From positions 1-33,887 of the forward strand of contig JAJOLC010000017.1 in assembly GCA_021129655.1 (NCBI GenBank): 33,887 bases of DNA, written 5' to 3'. Below the pieces are notes generated by a model that had not been told where the DNA came from, ran no database searches, and saw only the letters and a list, made by a program, of their open reading frames with translations. Made by a program: the position numbers and the translations under genes. Below, piece by piece: positions 1 to 12,000 of the stretch. Position 1 is the first letter of the stretch. Each line of letters opens with the position of its first letter. Source of the DNA: Minisyncoccota bacterium (GTDB taxonomy: Bacteria > Patescibacteriota > Minisyncoccia > Phycocordibacterales > UBA918).

Positions 1-3000
1 CTCCAATATTTACTTTCGTAACCACCGATCCACAGTTGGATGATTTAGAGTATGAAATTTCTTACGGGACAGATATTACATTCGTTAGCAGCACTACTAT
101 AAACTCAACTACAACTCCGGCCGATTGGGCTAATGTGACTACACCAGCTGATATTGGGCCGTTCAATTCTGGCGATACTGTTTCGTATACGATTCCAGGT
201 GGTTCAGCTCTGACAGATGACACAACCTACTGGTGGAAGGTGCGTGCAAAAGACCCAAATGGTGCAAACTCATGGTCGCCGTGGTCTGATGCTGATTCAT
301 TTACGATTGATACTACAACGTTGGTTTCAACATGGTTCCAGACAACTCAGGAGCAGTTTGAACAGGGAACATTGAGTGGATTAGTGGCATCAACTTCGGA
401 CTCAGTAGAAGTCAGTACTCAAGTGGGTGAGTACGGTAAGGTGATAGTTACTGATGAAGATTGGTCAGAAATTACAACTCAAGTCCAATATAATAATCCA
501 GTCGTGGTGGCATCTTTGCGGTACAGTCCAACTGGTGATGTTCAACGGTCAGTTAGAGTGAGAAATAAAACTGGAAGCACTTTTGAAATTAAAGCTGATG
601 ATCCTAATGGCCTTCTCTCTGGAACTACTACTGTTGACTACATGGTTATGGAGGCTGGTACCTGGACAATTGAAGATGCATCTGGCGGTACACAAGTAAT
701 TGCTGGAACATACTCTGATGTAACTGACGTACAGGGTGGTAATAGTTATGCTGCTAGCGGGTATGGGGCTGACGTTACATTTTCTCCGGCCTTCAGTACG
801 CCACCAGCTGTTATTGCAACAGTATCAACTGAAAACGACAGTTCGTGGGTGGTTGCACACTTAAATGACGGTAATACAAGGAATAATCCACCAACTGTGT
901 CAGCTATGGGCTTATATCTGGGTAGAAGTGGACTCTCAGCAGTTCATGACCCAGAAGATATTGATTATGTTGCGTTTGAGCCTGGACATGGAACAAACAA
1001 TGGAGGAGAGTTTGATGCTGATTTTGGAGCGGATGCTCATAACCAAGCACCAGCTACTGCTGAAGCTTTCAACGCTCCCTTTGGTGCAGCACCGGAGGTT
1101 ATATTGACTATGCAGGGTGCAGAGCAGGGAGGAAATGGTGCATGGATGTCAATATATGCAGCCTCTACTATGACTGGGTCCAATTATTTTCCAGTCAGTG
1201 ACGAATCTGGTGACCGTAATCACACGCTAGAACCTACCTTAACGATTTCTTTTGAAAATAGTTCTGGAATTTTATTGAGAGACCAGTCTTCAGGTGGTGA
1301 CCTCTCCGGTACAATTTACAGTGAGCCTATCCTGTTTAGTGATGGAGCTGGACCGAAATTTGAGCAATTACTATGGACAGATGATGAGGTTGGAACTAGT
1401 ACTGCAGTCTATCAACTACAATATTTCACCAGCACTTCGTCATGGGCATTTATCCCTGATGTAGATTTGCCAAATAACAGTACCGGTACAACTACTTCTC
1501 CAATTGATTTAACAGGGTTGAATGTTTCGACTTACGATACTTTACGTATTCTTGCCACACTACAATGTGCCAGTTCAAACTGTCCAGAATTAGATGATTG
1601 GACTATTGAATGGTCTGAAGGTGTGACTATGAGCGGTACTTTGAAACAATATGACCGTAGCACAAATGTTGCAGCTGGAACTGTAACAGTATCAATTAAC
1701 GGTGGTATTCCTGTTCCAACCGGTTCAGTCGCAGCCGGGGTTTGGAGTATAGATAATGTGACTGCCTTTGAAGGAGACATTCTGACAGTCTTCGTTGATG
1801 GCGCCAATGAAGCAAATGAGGCGGTGGCTGTGTTCCAGTACGACGGTCTAGGTGATATTACAAATGTGAATATGTTTGAGGGACACCTATCACTCACTTC
1901 AGATGAACTAAGTACCACAACAATGGCCGAATTGGCCTTAGGAGATAATAGTGTAATTGGCGACGAGGATGTCTTCTTCGATGTTAGTGGTGGAGATCTG
2001 ACAGTTTGTGCAGTAGGTTCCTGTGAGGCAGCTAATCTGTATATTGATACTGGAAATATATTTATCCCAGCTTCCTCTACCAGTCAAAGTCTAACGACTC
2101 ATGACTTCCTTAATTACGGAACTGTAGAGCTTGATGGAACGACATTCAGAGTTTCTGGTTCTTGGGATAATCAGGGTTCAGTATCAACTGATATTTCCAG
2201 TCTTATATTCACCGCCACCTCAAGCGCTGAAACCGTTGATGATTTGGCTGGCACTTTGCCTTTCTATAATTTAACTTTTGGTGAAACTTCAGGAACAGCT
2301 ACTTGGACAACTAAAGACCCGATGGATATAGATGGTGATTTAGCCGTTACTTACGGAACTCTGGCTCGGGCATCTTCTACCATTACTGCAGCTAAAGCGA
2401 TTGCTACCGGAGTGAACGGTTATTGGACTGGGATTTCTACCACCACATTTGATGGGTCAGGAGCAGCTAACTGGTCTGATGCAAATCCTACTTCTCAAGA
2501 TATTGGAAGGGTGCTGGTTGATGGCGCTGTGCGTACTGTAAACGTAGCATCAGATGTGCGAGCTGATTCCATTGTGATTGGTGCTAATGATACTTTGAAT
2601 GGAGGAGGTAGTTACGATATCCAAATCGCTGGTGACTTTACGAACAATAATGTATTTGTACCAAGTACTAGTCGAGTTGTAGTATTGGGTGATTCAACAT
2701 TGTCTGCCATTACAATTGGAGGCAGTAACCTATATGCACTGCGGGCCTCAACTACCAATGGATCAGTTTCATTTACCGATGTTAGTGTTTCTTTGCTTGA
2801 TAATTTTGAATTAGCAACTGGTACAGTCACACTGCCAACGGCACTTCTTCAGGTTGGTGGTTCGTTCCTAAATACGGGTGGTGATTTTGCCCACAATAAT
2901 GCTGAAGTTAGGTTTAATGGTTCTGGTGTAGAAATAATTGAGCAGCAAGGAACCAATTTCCTAAATGCTTTTTATGATGTTTCTTTCACCGGTTCTGGAG

Positions 3001-6000
3001 CCTGGAGCTTTAATGATACGATTGCTACGACCACAAATGACTTCGAAATTCAAAGTGGAGCCGTAACTCTTCCCTCATCCGAACTAACTGTTGGCGGACT
3101 CTTTAGTGTCTCAGGCTCCGGTGTGTTTATACACAACAGCGGCGAGGTTATTCTTTTGATTCAAGATGGTAATACTGTATTAACAAATGGGTCTGATTTT
3201 AACGACATACGTATTCGTTCAGAAGGAGGTGCTGGAGCTTGGTATGACAATAATTGGGGGTACCGTAAAGCAGTAACTATTTCAGCATCTGCTGTTGATG
3301 CGACACTTACTGATTTCCCTGTGTATGTTGATGTGAGTGACTTTGACTCGGGATTCTTTGCTGAAGTAACTGCAAGTGGTGGTGATATTCGGGTGACACA
3401 AGGTGACGGCATGACTGAGTTGGCTCGTGAAATTGTTTCTATTGATACAGGAGCTGAAACTGGTGAGCTGTATTTTAATGCTAATAGTATTTCAAGCACC
3501 ACAAATACAACATTCTACCTCTATTACGGCAATAGCGGCGCTTCTGACTATGCAACTACAGACCCCTATGGTGCAGAGAATACTTGGAGCAACAGTTACG
3601 AAGGTGTTTGGCACATGAATGATGTTGGCACCACAATAACTGACAGTACTTCAGGAGGGTACACCGGGACCAAGGGTGGTGGTTCAGCCGCTCCAACTGA
3701 AGTTGATAGTCCACATGGTAAAGCTCAGAGCTTTGATGGTGGTGATTACATTGACCTTGGAGACGTTCTCGATGTCGGTTCTAATTCATGGACGATAGAT
3801 GTTTGGTATAGCCCAACTGCTGTTGGTGTGTCGCGAGCAGGGATTCTTTACAATAAGGAAAATAGCTACGAAGCTTCGGCAGGGGGTAATAATAGTCAGT
3901 ACGCATGGCGGCCGGCATGGGCATGGTATGGTGCGGGTACATTTACTACGAGTATCAATAATTGGTATTTTCACTCAGTTACCTTTGATCACATAACACA
4001 ACGTCTTTATAAAGACGGTTCAGAGGTATTTAGTCGTGCACAAACTGGTAATGTAGGTTCAAACACTGAACGTCTTCAGTTTGGTGCGCGTGGGAATACT
4101 GGGCACACATCACTCTTTACTGGGGAGATGGATGAAGTTCGTATGTCTTCTGCGGCACGTAGTCCTTCATGGCTAAAGTCAACTCATATTAACTTTGCAA
4201 CAACTTCAGATTTTTATAGTATTAGCACCTCAGAATCAGCATTTGTACGAACTTTTAGTGATGTAAATACATCAGTTCTTGGGAATTTTGTAATTGAAAG
4301 TGGGGAAGTTGTGTTTCCAACGGGAGTATTGTCAGTCGGAGGCTCGTTCGATAATGACGGTACGTTCAATTCAAACAGCGGTACAGTCGAATTTGATTCA
4401 ATAGCTGGTGCAGAAACAATCGCGGTCGGCAGCTCCACTTTCGCTACTCTTGCCTTCGATAGTTCTGCTGGTGATTTCACTATTATAGAAAACGCTACAG
4501 CAACTGTTGCTGTCGAGTTAACTGATGCTTCATCCTTCACTCTCAATTCAGGGTTCGTACTTGAGTCTATTGGAACTTTCTATACTGAGTTGGCAAACGC
4601 CACAACTACCTGGACTGGTTCAACTCTACGTTTAAGTAGTGGAACCGATTATGCGATCAACAGCAAAACAAATAGTGGTGATACATATGCAATTTTGTAT
4701 CTAACAGACGATACGGATATTAGTATATGGAACTCTACTGCTGGTACATATGCCACCAATGATACAGCTTCAATTTACTCGCAGGATCACGCTGCAACAG
4801 ATGGTGATTTGTATGTGTTTGGTGATTATGTTCGAGCGTTAGGAACGGAACATTGGAGCTATGAAACTGACTTCGACGGTGCAGATTTAGTAGCTTCTAG
4901 TACTGAACGACAAGTAAATGTCCGAGTGGTTAGTGGTGGCTCAGTCACCGCTAGCTCCTCAATACTATCTATAGCAGGCTCTTCAACAGCGACCACTACG
5001 ATTGATTCTCAGTCTGGTACTTTCACTCTGCTTGCTCAGACAGCTACAGTTACTGCCTCATACTTTGAAATGACTGGGACAGACGCCGACGGATTTAATC
5101 TAACTAGTTCCTCAACTGTTACGCTGCTAGACAATGCTTTGTTCACTATTGGTGCAGGTGTGTCTGCAATTACAGTTGATGCAACTACCATCGACACGAG
5201 TCCTGGTGCTCAGTTCTTTAACACAGACTTCGTGACTGGCGGCGGTTCAGCGAACGTTACGCTAAGCGGTGGTCCGACTTCGTACTGGTGGTTCCGTGAT
5301 GGTGCCGGTGATAGGTATGGTGAAGCTTTCGATAATGCAGATGGCGACCCTGGTTCAATTCGTTGGGACGATAGTAGTTATACTATTAATATTTCCGGCA
5401 CAGTTTATTCTGATGACGGGGCTACCGTTATGGGTGGTCCGACATGTGATGGTTTGACAACAAATGTACGAATAGTTGTTGATGGTGGTGTTTACACTGA
5501 TTCTGCAAGTTGTAGCGGGGTTGACGGCTCGTATAGTTTTGCTGGAGTGGCTTATGTCGGTGACCCTAACATTGTTGTTTATCTGAATACGAATGGAGGG
5601 GAGAATGGAACAGTCGTCACCAAGACTCCGACTGCGGATGTTACAGATTTAGATATTTATGCCGATAGGGTAATGACTCGACATGAAGATACGGCCCCTC
5701 TAACTATTGCTGACATGGTTAGTTATGATGAGACTGACGACACCGACATTAAATTTGTGGCAGCTACTGGAACTCCCGATACTCTGATAGTGAGGCAAGA
5801 CACTGAGTTGATTGTGGCATCTAGTACCATTTTCTCTCCAGGAGGGAATTTGACTCTAGAGTCAAACGGAAGCGGAAATGCTTGGGACGGTTCATTGCAT
5901 ATTGATGATGGGGCCACATTTACTGCCGCAGGAACAGAAGCTCATCTTATTGGCGGTAGTTTCTTCAACGACATAAACAGTTCATTTACTGCTGCATCAT

Positions 6001-9000
6001 CAACCTTTGAATTTACTGCTACCACTAGTGGTAAGGGTATTACTAATGCCGATGCCGGTACATTAGATTTTAATGAAGTTCAGTTCACCGGTGTAGGAGG
6101 AGGTTGGAACATAACTGCCGATATAAAAGCCGAATCAGACGTTACTGTTGCGACTGGTACAGTAACTGGTACTGGTGATATAACAATGACCTACGGTGCA
6201 ATTACTGGTAACGGTTTACTATCGATGGGCGGAGGAACTACAACTATTCTGACCAGTACAACCCTTGGGGGTAGTTCCGCTTGGACGTTTTACGACCTTG
6301 TTCTGGGTGATGGGGCAACTATTAGTACAACAACCCGCAGCGACAATGCGACTACAACAATTTCTGGTCAACTAGTTATCGAAGGTGCTCATTATCTAGA
6401 TACCGGTTCTTCAGTCTGGAGTCTCGCTGGTACAGGAGACGTTATTGTTGAAAATGGAACTATTCTTGAAGATACAAGTACCTTTGTTTATTCTGGTGGT
6501 ACCGGTTCAAATGTTCTTTCAACCAATTATTACAATCTGCAATTTGCAGCAGCCGCGGGAACTCCAACATACACTTTCCCTGTTCTCGGTGTTCTGGTTA
6601 ATAACAATTTCAATGTGCTCGGTTCAGTCACTACTACCGCTGATATAAATTCAAACGATACAGTAGTTGCTGTGCTCGGAGATGTGAATATTGGTGTGAA
6701 TGGAGTATTGCTGGCAAGTAACAACACAGCTTTGACGGTCTCTGGAAGTTACGATAATGATGGAACGTTCACCAGCAATGCAGGGGAAATAGTGTTCGAT
6801 AGTGTTGACGCCTACACCATTGCAGCCGGTTCTTCATCATTAGCTGATGTGACTCTGAATGGTGCTGGTGCGGTTACTATTACTGAAAATGCCACGTCAA
6901 CTGGCCTATTCACAATTGCTTCTGCTTCAGACTTTACACAACAGGCAGCTACCGTTCTGGCAATTGGTGGACAGTTGGATATACAGTCAGCTACTACAGA
7001 TTGGCTAGGTTCAACTTTGTCACTATATGGCGGAGGCGATTATTTAGTGAATCCAAAGACTGTTGTTGAAGAGTTTGAAAACATAGTTGTTGGAGCTAAT
7101 ACTGAAATAAGACTTTGGAATACTACAGCCACTACTACAACAGTAGATGCAGCCGGTTCCTTGTACTCTCAAGACCATAATAATATTGCTGGAGACTTGT
7201 ATATATTCGGTCTGTACCAAGAAGAAACTCGGGCTGACTACTGGAGTTACGAGACTGATTTTGATGGTGTCGATTTGAGTGGTGGAAGCGAGCGACAAGC
7301 TGATATTTATCTTGAATCATCAGCATCTGCAACTTGGACTGGAGGAAGTCTGTCAGTGATAGGTAGTTCTACTGCTAGCTCCACCGTTCAAAATCAAGGT
7401 TCTGGCACTTATTCATTGACGATTGGCGGCACAGCTACAACCGACTGGGATTATCTGTCAGTCCGTGACATAGATAGTAATGGAATTACCTTCACCGGCA
7501 CTCCAACCGTGACAGGCTTTAACCGGGCTGATTTGTTGGTAGAAATAAACAGTGCCTCAGCAATGACTGTCGGCGGCACAGCTATAAATGCAAGTCCAGC
7601 CCGAACCTTCACCGGAGTAATAATAAATGATGATATTGCTGTAACAGGAGCTGTGAACGTGACTGCAACAGGAACTTCAATTAGTGGATGGAGGTTCACT
7701 GCTCATACTGGAGATGTTTCTGGCGAAGCCTTTGATAGTGACCCAGCCGGTGACCCTGGTTATGTTATTTGGGATGACTCTGCCGCTATTATTTCCATCT
7801 CTGGAAATGTGTATGAATCAGATACATCTTCTGTTTCGAGCGCTTGTGATGATTCGACTACTAATATCGTTCTTTCAATTGCTGGAAGTATCGCTCAAAA
7901 TGCATCGTCAAGCTGTTCTTCTGCAGATGGTTCCTACTCAATCAGTGGAGTTTCATTTGGCTCGCTTGATGAATTGATGATTTACATTGATGGTAATGCT
8001 GCTAAAGGTGTTGTTGTTACAAAGGATCCCGTATCTTCCATTTCTGATATGAACATTTACGAAAATCACGTGATTGTCAGGCATGAGAACACAGCAGCTA
8101 TTAGTATCGCTGATATGTCAATTTGGGATAGTTCAGATGATGCAGACATCCAGTATACTGCTGTGACTGGTTCTCCGGACACTATAACTCTGCCAGCTGA
8201 CACCAAGCTGATTGTTTGGACTAATAAAGAATTCGAGCCGTTAGGTGATGTTGTTTTGGCAGGAGGTGGTGCTGGAGCAGCGTACGATGGAACATTAGAA
8301 TTGCTCGTTAATGCAATCTGGACTGGGCAGGGAACAGAAGCTTTGTCAGTAGGAGGCAGTATGACTCTCGGTGCAGGTGCGACATTCGCAGCTAGTAACG
8401 GCACAACCACATTTACCACGACTGGAGCAGCAAGAATAATTGATACTAACGAAGATGCCTTCAATAACGTAGCCTTCACAGGCAGTGGCAGCTGGACTAT
8501 GGCTGATACTAATGCAAACATTAATGGCGATGCAGAAATTTCCAGCGGAGTACTGACATTGTCTACCGGTACGTCTACATTCGGTGGCTCGTTCATAAAC
8601 TTAGGTGGAAGCTTCAATGCGAGTAACGGATTAGCTTTCTTTGTTGGTAGTTCAGAAACTGTAACTATGGGAGGCTCTGACCTGGCAGAGGTTGAGTTTG
8701 CTGGAGGAGATTATGTCTTTAGTGATACAAATGCTACTACAACAGAATCATTTACTATCTCTAGTGGAGATGTGACTTTACCGAGCGGAATTATGTCAGT
8801 TGCGGGAGACTTCCAAAACACCGGCGGTACTTTTACTCATAACACCTCTGAATTAGTGCTTACTAACGCGGTGTCTGGCACTGTTTTAGCTTCTAGTTCA
8901 GATCTTTATGCAGTAACCTTTAATGGCGGTGGTTCTTACATTTTTGATGATGAGAACCTAACACTACTAGATAGTTTGTTCATCCTTAATGGTACGACTA

Positions 9001-12000
9001 CACTAGCCTCCGGAACTCTGGCTATTGGTGGAAGCTTTGATTCAACTGGCGGAACATTCATTCACTCTTCCGGTACAGTTCTGTTCAACTCTGGTGATGC
9101 TGGAGAATTTATCGATGCAGACACTAGTCATTTCTATAACGTACAAATCAGTTCACCAGCTGGCGGATATACTTTGTTGTCAGATGCGACAACAACTAAT
9201 AATTTCGTGCTGGCGAGCGCTGGTGACTTCACTGCCCAAACTGGCTCAGTCTTGGTGGTAAATGGTGTCTTCCAAAATACGGTTTCTGGAGCAAACACAA
9301 CATGGTTAGGCAGTACTTTGAAGTTGGATGGAGTTAACGCCTATACTGTAAATACAAAAATATCTGGTGATGACAGGTATGACACACTTATTGTTGGAGA
9401 TGATAGTGATATTCGACTATGGAATTCTTCCGCAACGACTACTTCCGTAGCTTCTTCGAGTTCGCTTTATTCACAGGACCACGCTGCTGTTGATGGAGAC
9501 TTGTACATATATGGAGACTTCGCAATTGCTACTACATCTGAATATTGGAGCTACGCCTCAGACTTCGATGGAGCTTCCTTGACCGGTGGCAGCCGGAGAG
9601 CAGTAACTGTTTCATTGGCTTCTTATGCTACAACAACAGTGACTACGGCTGGTAGCTTAGCAATATTAGGAGAAGCTGGTGCAACTACCACGATTCAAAA
9701 TCAAGGAGCCGGCAATTATACATTTATTGTAGATGATGGTTCTCTAAATATGGAGTACTACGCACTAAGGGATATGGATATAAACGGATTGAACTTGTCT
9801 GGTAGTCCGGTTATTACTTCACTTTCATACGGTGATTACGAGTTATCAGTTGATACCGGAAGTTTGATTACCTTGGAGCAATTAACTCTTGATTCGAATC
9901 CTTCATTCACAATACTGAACACAAGATTTGCAACCTCAGCTCCTGCCACTACTGGAACTAACGTTAACCTAAGTGCCACCACAACTAATAGCTGGACTTT
10001 CAGAAATGAGTACGGCCCGCTCTCAGGAGAAGATTATGATATAGATGGAGACACAAATTGTGATTCTATCCGCTGGGATGATAGCTCATGTCTTTTGACC
10101 GAACAGACAGAATACCGATGGCGTTATGATGATGGCGGTATCGATGTTCCTGATGGAGAATGGCTTAACGCCAGTTGGGCCAAGAGGACTCGTGTTCGAG
10201 TAGCTAATAACGATAATGTCGCTTATTCAAACGCTGTAACATTAGTTACAGTAGCCTACGACTCAGATATGCAGGCTGACTTTGACGACCTACGATTCAC
10301 TTCCAGTGATGGAGTAACTGCTATAGATTTCTGGGTAGAGAAGTTCACTTCTAGTATCTCGGCTGATGTCTGGGTAGAAGTGCCAGCCTTAGCAGCTGAT
10401 GATGCTGAGTCTTTGTTCATGTATTACGGAAATGTTGGAGCAGCCTCAATCAGCTCAAGCACGGCAGTGATGATTGTAGTAGATGATTTTGAAGACAACA
10501 ATATAACTGAGTATTCTGGTGATACTTCACTTCTGACCACTGCTGCAGCTTCAGCTTATGGTGGTTCATATGGACTAGAACTAACTTCTGGTAACGAGGG
10601 CACTAGATTAACCGACGGTATTGCTCGGTTTGGTCAAACCTCAACTACTAGTCAAGGTGAAACGATTCGATATAAGCAATACGTAGATACTGGTTCAGGA
10701 AGTTCCGATGAGGCTTGTACTATGTTCGGTGTTCAGCTGCCTGTAACAGCTAACCAAAACTACGGTGTTTGTCTGGAGCTGTTTGGTACCGACCGTATTT
10801 CATTAGTTAAGGATGTTGAAAGTACTGACACCTACGGCGGGGTATCAGTCCTTGCTTCAAGTACTTTGACATACTCAACTGGCTGGTACGAAGTTGAGAT
10901 TGATTGGTTGACTGACAATACAATCTTTGTTTCTTTGTACGACAATACTGATACTCTTGTTGCTACAACAACTGCAACTGACAGTACTTACACTTCAGGT
11001 GGATTTGGATTTACATCATGGGGTCAAAATGGAGGTTGGGATAGCTTCACATCTCGTACCTATATGGAAACTGACCCAACAATATTCCTAGGAGCTGAAC
11101 AGATTGGCGGGGGAGCAACCTACGCTGCAGCTCAAAACACTCAATCACCAAATTTCCAGGTTGGCGATGTCGCTAGGTTACGATTAGCTATTGAGAACAC
11201 CGGGCTAGATATTACTGGTCAACTGTTTGCTCTAGAGTATGCCGCCAAAGGTGTCGCGCCTAGCTGTGCGGCAGTTGATCCTGGTAATTATGTTGCTGTG
11301 CCAGTTGATGCATCATGTGGTGTTAATGCGATATGTATGGCGACGTCAACTAGTGTAGCCAATGGAGTAGCTACTACTGACTTGCTGGATGTAAACAGAA
11401 ATACATTTACTGCCGGTGAGTTTGTTGAGGATCCATCAAATCAAACTTCTGGAATTGATGTTAATCAAAACTTCTATACTGAGTTAGAGTACGCTATCTC
11501 AGTAACTGCCAACGCATCAGATCAGAGCTATTGCTTCAGAGTTACTGATAACGGTTCTGCTTATGATTCATACGTAAATGTGCCTGAAATAACACTTAAG
11601 TTCGATCCAGTAATGAGTGCTATCACCTTTAATGAAGGGAATGATATTACCTTGCTACCGGGAGCCACTACCACCGTATATGCAACAGGTACAGCTACTG
11701 ACTTAAATGGCTATGCAGATTTAACTTACGCTAGTTCTACTATGTACAGAAGCGGTGTGGCTGGAGGAGCAGCTTGTAGCGCAGACAACAATGATTGTTA
11801 TATCTCAACAACCGCTTCTACTTGTTCCTTTACTAACTGTTCTGGCAATAGTTGTACTGTAGAGTGTTATGCAGATATATACTTCCATGCTGATCCGACC
11901 GACACCGGCAGTACTTATGATGGTCAGGAGTGGCTGGCGTTCGTAGAAGTTGAAGACTCAGCTGCCGGTTATGATTTTGCTTCTGCTATAGGGATTGAGT

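Noticed and set aside
36-38. TTG start of the first ORF
   Set aside because: Frame is open to the window edge with coding-like FnIII sequence upstream, so this is a truncation artefact rather than a start.
8066-8617. 183-aa minus-strand ORF
   Set aside because: Lies fully inside the giant + strand CDS, which has clear domains; a shadow ORF from biased Ser/Thr/Gly codon use.
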